Of a stretch of 64,000 bases of DNA, positions 10,668-20,135 are shown piece by piece. The stretch spans positions 124,001 to 188,000 of the forward strand of contig NZ_JAIZZN010000003.1 in assembly GCF_020443565.1 (NCBI RefSeq). The letters run 5' to 3'. The notes below the pieces were generated by a model. That model was not told the origin of the DNA. It did not search any database and saw only the letters and a list, made by a program, of their open reading frames with translations. Numbering within the stretch: position 1 is the first letter of the stretch; each line of letters begins with the position of its first letter. Position numbers and translations under genes: made by a program. The DNA is from Clostridium sp. CS001. GTDB lineage: Bacteria > Bacillota > Clostridia > Clostridiales > Clostridiaceae.

Positions 10668-12656
10668 ATGGCTGATGAGGTAAAGTGTAAGAAGTTTGAA
10701 GGTGCTACTGTTGTAGAATGCTTGAAAAATGCAAGTATTAGCTTGGGTGTTCCCATAGACAAGATAAAGTATTCAATAATAGAAGAAAAAAGAGGTTTAT
10801 TTAAAAAACATGCTATAATTTCTATTGATAGTGTAGATTCTATAGATGATCTAAGTGGAAAAGAAACTTATAATAAGGAAAATCTAAGTAATGGGATTCA
10901 AAACGAAAACATAAATGGAACTGTAGAAATTAAACAGGGCAAGATTATTATAAAAAACCCTAAAGAAGCTGGGAAACCAGCAATGATTACTAGTTCAAAT
11001 AACATTACTGTAACTGTAAATGATGAAAAAATAATCTCTCTCACAAACGTATATGAAGATAGCAATGTGGCAGTTGCTTTCGATGATGTCGATGCCAAAA
11101 GACTTATGAGTTTTAAAATAAATGAAGATAAGACACAGGCATATATTAGTATTACATATAAACCAAAAATCAGTTATAAATTAAAGGATTCAGAACCTAC
11201 TAATTCACTCAAGATGGAACTAGAAGTTAAAGAAGAAATTATGCCACCTAAATTCACAGATTCTGAAATTAAAAGTGAGTTAATAAACCAAAACATCAAA
11301 TACGGAGTTTTAATGATGAATGTCATAAAGTGTGCGGCGGCAACTGAAATTTCGGATATGCTAATTGCACAAGGGAAAGAAACGGTGCAAGGTATAGACG
11401 ATATGCTAGAAGTTAAATATAAACAGGTTGGTGCTCAAGAACAACAAAGTGAGGACAGTAGTAAGAATATAGACTATAAGGATATAGGCTCCGTTGAAGG
11501 AGTAGAAATAGGACAAGTTTTAGCTGTTCTTCATCCCGGCAAAGATGGTGAAGACGGAATGGAGATTACAGGTAGGAGTGTAAAGGCTAAGAATTCGAAA
11601 AAGATAGTATTAGCTGTAGGTGAAGGTTGCAAAATAGTAGATGAATATACTGTTGTAGCAACAATTGAAGGTAGACCATCATCAAAGGGAAATATGTTTT
11701 TCGTTTATAAAATACATGAAATAAATGGAGATGTAGAGATAAAAACAGGTAATATTAAATTTGTAGGCGATATAGTTATAAGTGGGAATGTAAATGAAGG
11801 AATGAAGGTAGAAGCAGGTAATTGCATTTTGATTAAACAAAATGTTACTGATGCAGAAATTATTGCAAATGGAGATATAGTTGTAAATGGGAATGTAATT
11901 CATTCAACAGTTGCAGCTGGAAAAGAAGACGTGTTAACTTTAGAATATTTAAGTGACCTAAATAGCATGAAAGATGATCTGGTAAAATTAATATCTTCTA
12001 TAAGTCAACTTAAGGATATGAATCTTTTGCAAAGGAATACCCGTGATGGTGAACTCATTAAGACTTTGCTAGAAACAAAATTTAAAAAACTTCCTCAAGC
12101 ATCTTTGCGGGTAGCTAAAAGAATAATGCTGCAAAATGAAGAAGACGAATTAGTATATATAATTAAGCATAAAATACTTGATTTGGGACCTCTTAATATA
12201 GATAGCTATGAAGAGTTAAACCAAGCAGTTAAAATCATTGAAAATAAAATATCTATACTTGAAATGAATTTAACACTTCCTGTAGACGTTAAGCTAGACT
12301 ATTGTCAAGATTCTACAGTTAAAAGTTCGGGTAATATTATATTTAGTGGTAAAGGGCAATATGTGTCACAAATAACAGCAAGTGATAGTGTAATATTTGA
12401 GCACGATAAAAGTATAGCTAGAGGTGGAGTAATACAGGCTGGAAAAGAAATTAAGTGTAAGAAAGTTGGCGGTCATGGGGGTGTATCAACAAAGCTTATT
12501 GTAGAAGCTAATGGTCATATCTGGGCAAAAGTTGCTTATGCAAATACTAAGTTTATGGTGGGTGCAAAGGAATATATTCTAGATGCGGATAGTAAAGACG
12601 TACATGTTTTTCAAGATGAGAACAGAGAATTAATTATTGAAAAACTTCTACTGTAA
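10668..12656 (+). CDS. FapA/DUF342 family protein with Jag-N-type N-terminal domain
   Basis: 662 aa. Residues ~5-55 (KKFEGATVVECLKNASISLG, then YSIIEEKRGLFKKHAIISI) match the small Jag_N domain; the middle and C-terminal regions match DUF342/FapA, including VEGVEIGQVLAVLHPGKDGE and a Gly/Val-rich repeat region typical of a right-handed beta-helix (GDIVISGNVNEGMKVEAGN, GDIVVNGNVIHSTV). FapA-family proteins occur with flagellar genes, but their mechanism is unclear. AAAGGAGTGGAG precedes ATG 10668. It opens the chemotaxis block, ~75 bases ahead of cheW. Confidence 0.85.
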   Translation: MADEVKCKKFEGATVVECLKNASISLGVPIDKIKYSIIEEKRGLFKKHAIISIDSVDSIDDLSGKETYNKENLSNGIQNENINGTVEIKQGKIIIKNPKEAGKPAMITSSNNITVTVNDEKIISLTNVYEDSNVAVAFDDVDAKRLMSFKINEDKTQAYISITYKPKISYKLKDSEPTNSLKMELEVKEEIMPPKFTDSEIKSELINQNIKYGVLMMNVIKCAAATEISDMLIAQGKETVQGIDDMLEVKYKQVGAQEQQSEDSSKNIDYKDIGSVEGVEIGQVLAVLHPGKDGEDGMEITGRSVKAKNSKKIVLAVGEGCKIVDEYTVVATIEGRPSSKGNMFFVYKIHEINGDVEIKTGNIKFVGDIVISGNVNEGMKVEAGNCILIKQNVTDAEIIANGDIVVNGNVIHSTVAAGKEDVLTLEYLSDLNSMKDDLVKLISSISQLKDMNLLQRNTRDGELIKTLLETKFKKLPQASLRVAKRIMLQNEEDELVYIIKHKILDLGPLNIDSYEELNQAVKIIENKISILEMNLTLPVDVKLDYCQDSTVKSSGNIIFSGKGQYVSQITASDSVIFEHDKSIARGGVIQAGKEIKCKKVGGHGGVSTKLIVEANGHIWAKVAYANTKFMVGAKEYILDADSKDVHVFQDENRELIIEKLLL

Positions 12657-12730
12657 CTTGGTTTAACAACATCTCAGATGATGATTTAATGCTAACAAAG
12701 TAACTTAATGTGATTTAAGGAGGACATAAC

Positions 12731-13180
12731 ATGAAGGAACAAGAAATTAAAATTTTGATTTTTAGCATAAATGGAGAGCATTATGCTACCAATATTATGG
12801 AAGTTGAAAGAATATTAGAATATGAAAATTCAACTAAGATCCCAGACTCCCCAGCATTTGTTGAAGGTGTAATAAATTATGAAGATATGATTCTACCAAT
12901 TATATCCTTATCAAAAAGATTTAACTTGCCTTTTACGCAAATACAAGAACAATCCAAGATAATAGTTGCTAAGCAAAATCAAGGTAAGATAGGTATAGTG
13001 GTTGATTTAGTTTCTGAAGTTAAAGATGTGAAGGTTGATAAGATAGAAGATTCTCCAGAAATAGTTGATGGAATATCAAAAAGATATATCAAAGGACTAA
13101 TTAAGATGGATGGCAGAATAATTATATATTTAAATCTTTCAGCAATATTAACAGCAGAAGAAAAAAATCAATTATTATAA
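12731..13180 (+). CDS. cheW: Chemotaxis coupling protein CheW (first copy)
   Basis: 149 aa, a single CheW domain: EIKILIFSINGEHYATNIMEVERIL, IPDSPAFVEGVINYEDMILPIISL and a C-terminal KGLIKMDGRIIIYLNLSAIL. In the family it links methyl-accepting receptors to the CheA kinase. AAGGAGG precedes the ATG. First of eight chemotaxis genes in a row; a second, shorter cheW follows cheY at 18665, and the two are clearly diverged, so they may serve different receptor arrays. Confidence 0.93.
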   Translation: MKEQEIKILIFSINGEHYATNIMEVERILEYENSTKIPDSPAFVEGVINYEDMILPIISLSKRFNLPFTQIQEQSKIIVAKQNQGKIGIVVDLVSEVKDVKVDKIEDSPEIVDGISKRYIKGLIKMDGRIIIYLNLSAILTAEEKNQLL

Positions 13181-13192
13181 ATAGGGTGAAGT

Positions 13193-13681
13193 ATGGAATA
13201 TAATGAAATAAAAGTTGGGATAGCAGATTTAAATATAGCATTTTCTCCAGATAAATTAATAACTGTGGGACTTGGTTCATGTGTGGGGATTGCAATTTAT
13301 GACAAAACCACAAGGCTTGGTGGGCTTGCCCATATAATGCTTCCAGATAGCAGTCAATTTAACACAGTAACAAATCAAGCTAAATTTGCAGATTTAGCCA
13401 TCCCCATATTAGTTGAGGATATGATAAAAAAAGGTGCGAAACTTAGAAATATGACTGCTAAAATAGCAGGTGGAGCTTCAATGTTTAATTTCTCGGATAA
13501 AAGCATAATTATGGATATTGGTAACAGGAATGGTATTGCAGTGAAAAATGCATTGAAAATTTTATCCATTCCAATTTTAGCAGAAGATGTTGGAGGTAAT
13601 AAAGGAAGAACCTTGATATTTGATACTGAAAGCGGTATATTGTCAATTAGAACTGTAGGCATGGGAACTACAGAATTTTAA
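13193..13681 (+). CDS. cheD: Chemoreceptor glutamine deamidase CheD
   Basis: 162 aa. The catalytic Cys30 lies in VGLGSCVGIAIYD and His47 in GGLAHIMLP, as in CheD. The enzyme deamidates receptor glutamines and in Firmicutes is held and stimulated through CheC, which is encoded four genes downstream. AGGGTGA precedes ATG 13193, only 12 bases after cheW, so translation is probably coupled. Confidence 0.95.
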   Translation: MEYNEIKVGIADLNIAFSPDKLITVGLGSCVGIAIYDKTTRLGGLAHIMLPDSSQFNTVTNQAKFADLAIPILVEDMIKKGAKLRNMTAKIAGGASMFNFSDKSIIMDIGNRNGIAVKNALKILSIPILAEDVGGNKGRTLIFDTESGILSIRTVGMGTTEF

Positions 13682-13712
13682 AAAATGTATAAAGTTAATG
13701 AGGTGATATATA

Positions 13713-14756
13713 TTGTTGAGAAAAATTAAGGTGATTGTAGTAGATGATTCGGCATTAATGAGAAGAATTGTTTCTGATATGATTAATGCACAGGAAGAAA
13801 TGGGAGTTATAGATACAGCAAAAAACGGCGAAGATTTGTTAACAAAGATAGGCCTCAAAACCCCAGATGTAATAACTTTAGATATTGAAATGCCTAAAAT
13901 GGATGGTAGAGAAACCTTAAAAGCGTTAAAGAAAAATAATATAAACATACCAGTTATTATACTTAGTAGTGTTTCTAAAGCTGGAACAGAATTAACTATG
14001 GAATGCCTTGAACTAGGAGCTTTTGATTTTATAACAAAGCCATCAGGTGCAATATCCTTAGATATTGACAAAGTTAAAATTGAGCTTATTCAAAAAATAA
14101 AACTTGCTTTTATGCAAATGGAAGGTAAAATTACATCTAGAGTAGAGAATGAAATAGCTGTAAGCAAGATTAAAACAGGAGGGGTGAAGAAGGTAGAAGC
14201 TGTAGTTATTGGCGCATCAACAGGAGGACCTAAAGCATTATATAAAGTAATAACGGCACTGCCCGATAATATAGGGGTACCAATTTTAGTAGTACAGCAT
14301 ATGCCAGTGGGATTTACAAAGGCTTTTGCTGATAGACTCAATTTAAACAGTAAATTAAAAGTTGTAGAAGCAGAGGATGGTGAAATGGTAGAAAAGAATG
14401 TAGTTTATATCGCACCTGGCGGTTATCATATGGAGATTGGAAGCGATAAGAGAATACATTTAAATACAGAACCTAGCATATGGGGAGTGAGACCAGCAGT
14501 AGATAAACTCTTTATATCAGCTACTAAAGTTTATGGAGCCAAGCTGCTAAGTGTTATACTTACTGGAATGGGGCGCGATGGTGCAGATGGTACAGTTGCT
14601 GTTAAAAATAGCGGTGGATTTACCATGGCTGAGCATGCATCTACTTGCACTATATATGGAATGCCAAAGGCTGCATTTGAAACAGGTAAGGTAGATGAAG
14701 TTGTTTTACTGGGCAATGTTTCAGAGGAAATTATTAAATCTGTATTAGGGAGGTGA
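13713..14756 (+). CDS. cheB: Protein-glutamate methylesterase CheB
   Basis: 347 aa. Receiver domain: DD at residues 11-12, phospho-acceptor Asp57 in TLDIEMPKMDG, Lys109 in DFITKPSG. Linker, then the esterase domain with nucleophile Ser in VIGASTGGPK (~169), His in VVQHMPVGF (~195) and Asp in GMGRDGADG (~288). Removes methyl groups from chemoreceptors when phosphorylated by CheA. The start is a TTG (13713 or 13716) behind GAGGTGAT. It sits between cheD and cheR, the opposing methyltransferase. Confidence 0.95.
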   Translation: MLRKIKVIVVDDSALMRRIVSDMINAQEEMGVIDTAKNGEDLLTKIGLKTPDVITLDIEMPKMDGRETLKALKKNNINIPVIILSSVSKAGTELTMECLELGAFDFITKPSGAISLDIDKVKIELIQKIKLAFMQMEGKITSRVENEIAVSKIKTGGVKKVEAVVIGASTGGPKALYKVITALPDNIGVPILVVQHMPVGFTKAFADRLNLNSKLKVVEAEDGEMVEKNVVYIAPGGYHMEIGSDKRIHLNTEPSIWGVRPAVDKLFISATKVYGAKLLSVILTGMGRDGADGTVAVKNSGGFTMAEHASTCTIYGMPKAAFETGKVDEVVLLGNVSEEIIKSVLGR

Positions 14757-14765
14757 CTATAGTTA

Positions 14766-15530
14766 ATGGATTTGAAATATTTTGAGCAATGGGTTTTAAA
14801 AGAATATAGCATCGACTTATCAGCGTACAAATCAAATCAATTACATAGGCGAATTTTAAGCTTAATGTCAAGGGTTGGTGCAAATTCAGTAGAAGAGTAT
14901 ATTGCTTTGTTAAAGCAAGACCCTACACAAAAACAGAGATTTTTAGATTTTATTACAATAAACGTAACTGAGTTTTTTAGAAATCCGGAAATATTTGAGG
15001 AGCTTTCAAAAAAGGTTAAATCTGAACTATCATGTAGCTCAGGACTTAAAATTTGGAGTGCAGCATGCTCTATTGGAGCTGAGCCTTACTCCTTAGCTAT
15101 GATTGTGGATAATTTAAATTCAAGTGCTAGGCATAAAATCATAGCTACAGACATAGATAATACCATTTTGCAAAAAGCGAAAAATGGTGAGTATGTTTAC
15201 TCAGAAGTTAAAAATGTACCCAAACCACTTTTTGATAAATATTTTATAGTTAATAATGACAAATACCAAGTTAATTCTCGAATCAAAGGTATGGTGGAAT
15301 TTAAGAAACATGATCTTATTTTAGATAATTATGAAAGTGACTTTGATTTAATAGTATGTCGAAATGTAGTTATATATTTCAATCAAGATACTAAGGATAA
15401 AATATACAAGAAATTTAGTGCATCATTAAAAAAGGGTGGATTACTTTTTGTTGGTGCTACTGAAAGTATATATAATTATAAAGAGTATGGGTTTGAAAAG
15501 ACATCTACATTTATTTATAAAAAAATATAA
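14766..15530 (+). CDS. cheR: Chemoreceptor glutamate methyltransferase CheR
   Basis: 254 aa. Has the N-terminal helical domain (ITINVTEFFRNPEIFEEL), the SAM-binding motif KIWSAACSIGAEPYSLAM, ATDIDNTIL and CRNVVIYF, and ends with FVGATESIYN. Transfers methyl groups from SAM to receptor glutamates. The GGAGGTGA ribosome binding site contains the cheB stop codon, so the two genes are tightly coupled; spacing to ATG 14766 is slightly long. Confidence 0.95.
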   Translation: MDLKYFEQWVLKEYSIDLSAYKSNQLHRRILSLMSRVGANSVEEYIALLKQDPTQKQRFLDFITINVTEFFRNPEIFEELSKKVKSELSCSSGLKIWSAACSIGAEPYSLAMIVDNLNSSARHKIIATDIDNTILQKAKNGEYVYSEVKNVPKPLFDKYFIVNNDKYQVNSRIKGMVEFKKHDLILDNYESDFDLIVCRNVVIYFNQDTKDKIYKKFSASLKKGGLLFVGATESIYNYKEYGFEKTSTFIYKKI

Positions 15531-15579
15531 ACAGATAACCATAAAAGCTAAAGAATAATAATTGATGAGGAGGAAGTAA

Positions 15580-17664
15580 ATGGATACATCGCAATATATG
15601 TCAATGTTCCTAGAAGAGTCTATGGAAAATTTACAGACATTGAATGAATCTCTTCTTGAACTAGAACAACATCCAGAAAACATAGACAAGCTAAATGAAA
15701 TATTTAGAGTAGCTCATACAATCAAGGGAATGGCAGCAACAATGGGCTATAGTCAAATGGCGGAACTAACACATAAAATGGAGGATGTTCTATCAAAGTT
15801 CAGGGAAGGCAAGCTTAAGGTTACAGAAAAGGTGGTAACAGTTTTATTCAGATGCCTTGATACATTAGAGAGAATGGTTAATAACATTACAGAAGGAGTT
15901 TCTGAGGAGCTTTCAATTGAGGATATACTAAGTGATTTACACTCTATTGCAGAGGGAAATGACACCCTTAAAACTTCAGAGACCAAAGGTAATAATAAGG
16001 ACGGAGAGCAAGTAGGTGTACAAGACACCGCAAATGAAGAAATATCTGCAATTAATGAAAGTGATTTTAATGAGAAAATTACACTTAATGAATATGACAT
16101 TAATGTTGTTAAACAAGCTCTAGAGAAAAAATTTGATGTTTATGAAATAAAGATTTTAATAAGTGAAAACACACTACTAAAATCAGCAAGGGCATTTCTA
16201 ATTTTTAAAAGCTTAGAAGAATATGGTGAAATAATAAAATCTATACCGGGATCAGAAGAAATCGAAAATGAAAACTTTGAATTTGAAATAGATTTAATTT
16301 ATATTACCAACAAAGAAAAGTCAGAAGTAGTAGATATCTTACTAGGTATTTCTGAGGTAGAACAGGTAATGGTAGAACATCTTGATGTTAAAGTTAATGC
16401 AGATAAACTATCAGATGAATCCGTGAACTTAAACCCAGTAGAAAATGCACAAGATGCTAAAACAGAGGCTGTAAAAACTACGGAAGCTTCAGAAGATAAA
16501 AAAAGTGATAAGAAGGAAGCGGTAGTTCATAAAAAAGCCCATCAATCTGTGAGAGTTGAACTTGATAGACTAGATAAATTCATGAATATGGTTTCAGAAC
16601 TTGTAATTCATAGAACAAGACTTGAACAAATAAGCAGTAATCATAGATTAACTGATTTAAATGAAACCTTAGAACAAGTTGCGAGAGCCACCTCAGAGTT
16701 ACAAGACTTAGTAATGAAAATAAGAATGCTACCTCTAGAAGTAGTATTTAATAGATTCCCAAGAATGATAAGGGATTTGTCAAAAGATCTGGGGAAAGAA
16801 ATGGAACTTGAAATACAAGGGCAAGGCACCGAACTTGATAGAACAGTTATAGATGAGATTGGTGAGCCACTACTACATTTGCTTCGTAATGCAGCAGACC
16901 ATGGTATTGAAACAAGTAAAGATAGAATTGCAAAAGGAAAGAGTCCCGTTGGTAAGATTAAACTTATAGCTTACCCTGAAGGTACTAAAGCAATAATAAA
17001 GGTTGAAGATGATGGGAAAGGCCTAGATGTTGATAAGATTAAGGCAAAAGCTAATAAAGTAGGCATAAACACAGAAGGTATGTCAGATTCAGATATAAAG
17101 AATTTGATTTTTGCACAAGGATTTAGTACTAATGAAAAAGTAACAGATATCTCCGGGCGTGGAGTAGGCATGGATGTTGTTAAAACTAAAATTGCTGCGC
17201 TTGGCGGAACAGTAGATGCAATAAGTGAAATTGACAAAGGTACCTCATTTATTATAAGATTACCATTGACACTACAAATTATTCAAGCGTTACTTGTAAA
17301 AATCGGTGATGAAACTATGGCTATTTCTCTTGGTTACATTGATAGGGTAATAGATTATAAGGATGAATTAGTTAAGAAAACTAATAATAAAGAAGTTATT
17401 GTGTATAATGATAATATAATCCCATTAGTAAGAGTAAGCGAAATACTTAAACTGGAAACTAGTGAGAAAGCAAAAAAATATATTGTTATTGTAAAAGTAG
17501 GAGAAAAAATAGTGGGACTGTTAGTAGATTCATTGCTAGGACAACAAGAAATAGTAATAAAGCCCCTAGGGAAAACATTGCATGATTTAAAAGAGTATAT
17601 AGGTGCAACTATTTTAGGGGATGGCCTAGTTACGTTGATACTAGACGTTGCTGCGCTAGTGTAA
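15580..17664 (+). CDS. cheA: Chemotaxis histidine kinase CheA
   Basis: 694 aa. P1/HPt with the phosphorylated His46 in FRVAHTIKGMA; a P2 region with an acidic, Lys-rich linker (~290-325); P3 dimerisation helices (RVELDRLDKFMNMVSELVIH); P4 kinase with N box LLRNAADHGIE (~436), VEDDGKGLD (~475) and GRGVGMDVV (~526); P5 CheW-like regulatory domain to the end. Phosphorylates CheY and CheB in response to receptors. GAGGAGG precedes the ATG. Followed by cheC with a 12-base gap. Confidence 0.96.
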   Translation: MDTSQYMSMFLEESMENLQTLNESLLELEQHPENIDKLNEIFRVAHTIKGMAATMGYSQMAELTHKMEDVLSKFREGKLKVTEKVVTVLFRCLDTLERMVNNITEGVSEELSIEDILSDLHSIAEGNDTLKTSETKGNNKDGEQVGVQDTANEEISAINESDFNEKITLNEYDINVVKQALEKKFDVYEIKILISENTLLKSARAFLIFKSLEEYGEIIKSIPGSEEIENENFEFEIDLIYITNKEKSEVVDILLGISEVEQVMVEHLDVKVNADKLSDESVNLNPVENAQDAKTEAVKTTEASEDKKSDKKEAVVHKKAHQSVRVELDRLDKFMNMVSELVIHRTRLEQISSNHRLTDLNETLEQVARATSELQDLVMKIRMLPLEVVFNRFPRMIRDLSKDLGKEMELEIQGQGTELDRTVIDEIGEPLLHLLRNAADHGIETSKDRIAKGKSPVGKIKLIAYPEGTKAIIKVEDDGKGLDVDKIKAKANKVGINTEGMSDSDIKNLIFAQGFSTNEKVTDISGRGVGMDVVKTKIAALGGTVDAISEIDKGTSFIIRLPLTLQIIQALLVKIGDETMAISLGYIDRVIDYKDELVKKTNNKEVIVYNDNIIPLVRVSEILKLETSEKAKKYIVIVKVGEKIVGLLVDSLLGQQEIVIKPLGKTLHDLKEYIGATILGDGLVTLILDVAALV

Positions 17665-17676
17665 GGAGTGTATAAT

Positions 17677-18276
17677 ATGGAATTTTCCAATCTAAATGCT
17701 ATGCAATTAGATGTACTACAAGAAGTTGGCAACATAGGGGCAGGAAATGCCGCTACTGCACTATCTCAATTGTTGAATGAAAAAGTTGATATGACAGTGC
17801 CAGCAGTAAAAATTATTCCTTTTGATGATATTTTCTCGAAAGTAGGGGTTGAAGAAGTAGTAATTGGTGTAATCGTAAGAGTCCTTGGGGATATACCTGG
17901 TAATATACTGTTTACTTTAGAAAAAGAAGCTGCTTTAAAGATTATTTCAAAACTTACAGGTGAAAACCAGGAACATATATCAGAGCTTGGAAATTCTGCA
18001 TTGTGTGAAATAGGAAATATTGTTTCTAGTTCATATATGAATGCTATAGCAAAGCTTACAAATCTTCTGCTTATGCCTTCAGTACCAGCTGTTGCACTAG
18101 ATATGATGGGAGCAATACTCTCAACTACTTTTATTGAATCAGGTCAATTCGATGAGCGAGTACTTGATTTAGAAACACAGTTTCTACAAGAAAATGAAAA
18201 AATAAGTGGGCATTTCTATTATATACCTATGCCCGGATCACTAGAAAAAATATTAAATTCATTAGGTGTAAATTAA
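17677..18276 (+). CDS. cheC: CheY-P phosphatase CheC
   Basis: 199 aa. Two CheC-type phosphatase motifs with the Glu-x2-Asn pattern: LQEVGNIGAGNAATALS (near residue 14) and ALCEIGNIVSSSYMNAIA (near 109). In Firmicutes CheC dephosphorylates CheY-P and binds CheD in adaptation. ATG 17677 is preferred to the GTG at 17668, which overlaps the AAGGAGTG site. Together with FliY (20128) this gives two CheY-P phosphatases in one cluster, as in Bacillus. Confidence 0.93.
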   Translation: MEFSNLNAMQLDVLQEVGNIGAGNAATALSQLLNEKVDMTVPAVKIIPFDDIFSKVGVEEVVIGVIVRVLGDIPGNILFTLEKEAALKIISKLTGENQEHISELGNSALCEIGNIVSSSYMNAIAKLTNLLLMPSVPAVALDMMGAILSTTFIESGQFDERVLDLETQFLQENEKISGHFYYIPMPGSLEKILNSLGVN

Positions 18277-18292
18277 TTGGAGGTATTAAAAA

Positions 18293-18652
18293 ATGGCTAA
18301 AGTATTAATTGTTGATGACGCTGCATTTATGAGAATGATGATAAAGGATATCTTGGAAAAAAACGGATTTGAAGTTGTTGGTGAAGCAAGTAACGGGTTA
18401 AAGGCTGTAGAATTATACAAAGCTGAAAAACCGGATGTTGTTACCATGGATATTACCATGCCCGATATGGATGGTATTGAAGCAGTTAAAGCAATAAAAG
18501 AGTTTGATCCTGCTGCAAAAGTAATTATGTGTAGTGCTATGGGACAACAGAGCATGGTTATGGATGCAATTAGAGCTGGGGCAAAAGATTTTATTGTTAA
18601 ACCATTTCAAGCAGATAGAGTCCTTGAAGCAATAAAAAAAGTTGTAGGCTAG
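18293..18652 (+). CDS. cheY: Chemotaxis response regulator CheY
   Basis: 119 aa, a lone receiver domain. Acidic pair D8-D9, phospho-acceptor D53 in TMDITMPDMDG, S81 in MCSAMGQ, and K103 in DFIVKPF. Phosphorylated by CheA; in Firmicutes CheY-P binds the switch (FliM/FliY) and favours counter-clockwise rotation. GGAGGT site, 16 bases after cheC. Very close in sequence style to clostridial and Bacillus CheY. Confidence 0.95.
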   Translation: MAKVLIVDDAAFMRMMIKDILEKNGFEVVGEASNGLKAVELYKAEKPDVVTMDITMPDMDGIEAVKAIKEFDPAAKVIMCSAMGQQSMVMDAIRAGAKDFIVKPFQADRVLEAIKKVVG

Positions 18653-18664
18653 GAGGGGAAAGTT

Positions 18665-19066
18665 ATGCAAGTAGTTGTATTCAAAGTTAATGAAGAACAG
18701 TTTGCAGTAGAAGCAGCAAAGGTTCAAAGCATTAATGATATGATGGAAATAACAAAAGTACCTAAGTCCGCGCAGTACATAAAAGGTTTAATTAATCTAA
18801 GAGGTACTATAATTTCTCTCTTAGATATAAATCTTCTTTTGCATATTGAAAAGTCTGAGGGCAGTCAAGAAAATATTATTATCTTAAATCTGCAAGATGA
18901 ATCTGTTGGAGTTACTGTGGACCAGGTTGATGAAGTATTAGAAATTGAAGAAGATTTGGTAGAAAAAGTTGAAACTGACAGAAACAAAGCTTATATCAAA
19001 GGGGTTATAAACTTTAAAGATAGAATAATTACATTGATTGATATAGCTAAACTTATTGAGAATTAA
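18665..19066 (+). CDS. cheW: Chemotaxis coupling protein CheW (second copy)
   Basis: 133 aa, a single CheW domain (QVVVFKVNEEQFAVEAAKVQ, then YIKGLINLRGTIISLLDINLLL, and YIKGVINFKDRIITLIDIAKL near the end). Shorter than the first copy and only moderately similar to it. GGAGGGG precedes ATG 18665, 12 bases after cheY. The last chemotaxis gene before the switch genes fliM and fliY. Confidence 0.93.
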   Translation: MQVVVFKVNEEQFAVEAAKVQSINDMMEITKVPKSAQYIKGLINLRGTIISLLDINLLLHIEKSEGSQENIIILNLQDESVGVTVDQVDEVLEIEEDLVEKVETDRNKAYIKGVINFKDRIITLIDIAKLIEN

Positions 19067-19139
19067 TATAGTATAAAAAAGAGTACAGATGTAACAATGC
19101 CTATTAATAATATTCTATATAAAGAAATGAGGTAGAAAT

Positions 19140-20135
19140 ATGGCAGAAGTATTATCGCAAAGTGAAATAGACTCACTTTTATCTGCCCTATCTTCTGGGG
19201 AGATAGCAACAGATCAGCTCCCGGGCGAAGAGGAAAAGCATAAAATTAAATTATATGATTTTAGAAGCCCTCAAAAGTTCTCAAAGGATCACCTTAGAAC
19301 TCTTGAGCTAATTCACGATAATTATGGAAGAATAATATCAAGTTATTTATCTGCACAACTGCGAAGCAATGTAAAAATTAAAATTGAAAGTATTCAGCAA
19401 ATAACCTATGAAGAGTTTGTTCATTCAATTCCTAATCCAACAGTTTTGACTATATTTAAGATGCCACCTTTAAGTGGCTCAATATTATTTGAAACCAATC
19501 CACAATTTGCTTTTCAAGTAATAGATATTCTCCTTGGAGGAATGGGAAATAGGAAATTTAAGGCTAAAGAATTCTCTGACATAGATAAGAACATATTGAA
19601 AAGTGTTAATGCAGGGCTTATAGCTAACTTAAAGCTTGCTTGGGAAGATGTTTTAGAAGTAGAACCGGAGATTGAAGCATTGGAAACTAATCCGGCATTA
19701 AATCAAACTTTAGCACCAAATGAACCAGTTGCACTAATTACTTTTTCTGTGGAAATGGGTAATAGCAGTACGTTTATTAACATCTGCATACCGTACTTAA
19801 GTATTGAAAAAGTACTTGATAAATTGGTTGTTCAATATTGGTTTAGAGAAAATGATGAAGATATTGTAAATGAATCTAGAAATAAATTAAAAGAACGATT
19901 AAACATAGTAAACGTACCAATGACAGGAATGCTAGGTAGTACAAATATTACTGTAAATGAATTTTTACAACTAAGCGAAGGGGATGTAATTACCCTAGAT
20001 AACTTAAGTGATAGCCCAGTTAAAGTATTTGTTGAAGGACAGTTATGTTATACTGGAATGCCTGGCACCATAGGTAAAAACAGAGGTATTGAGATATTAG
20101 ATATAATAGATAAGGATGTGCAAAATTATGAGTAA
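19140..20135 (+). CDS. fliM: Flagellar motor switch protein FliM
   Basis: 331 aa. The N-terminal CheY-P-binding peptide LSQSEIDSLLSAL is followed by the CheC-like middle domain (FRSPQKFSKDHLRTLELIHD, DILLGGMGN) and a C-terminal SpoA domain (ITVNEFLQLSEGDVITLDN). Forms the C-ring with FliG and FliY. ATG 19140 lies behind GAGGT. Its 3' end overlaps the preferred fliY start by 8 bases. Confidence 0.95.
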   Translation: MAEVLSQSEIDSLLSALSSGEIATDQLPGEEEKHKIKLYDFRSPQKFSKDHLRTLELIHDNYGRIISSYLSAQLRSNVKIKIESIQQITYEEFVHSIPNPTVLTIFKMPPLSGSILFETNPQFAFQVIDILLGGMGNRKFKAKEFSDIDKNILKSVNAGLIANLKLAWEDVLEVEPEIEALETNPALNQTLAPNEPVALITFSVEMGNSSTFINICIPYLSIEKVLDKLVVQYWFRENDEDIVNESRNKLKERLNIVNVPMTGMLGSTNITVNEFLQLSEGDVITLDNLSDSPVKVFVEGQLCYTGMPGTIGKNRGIEILDIIDKDVQNYE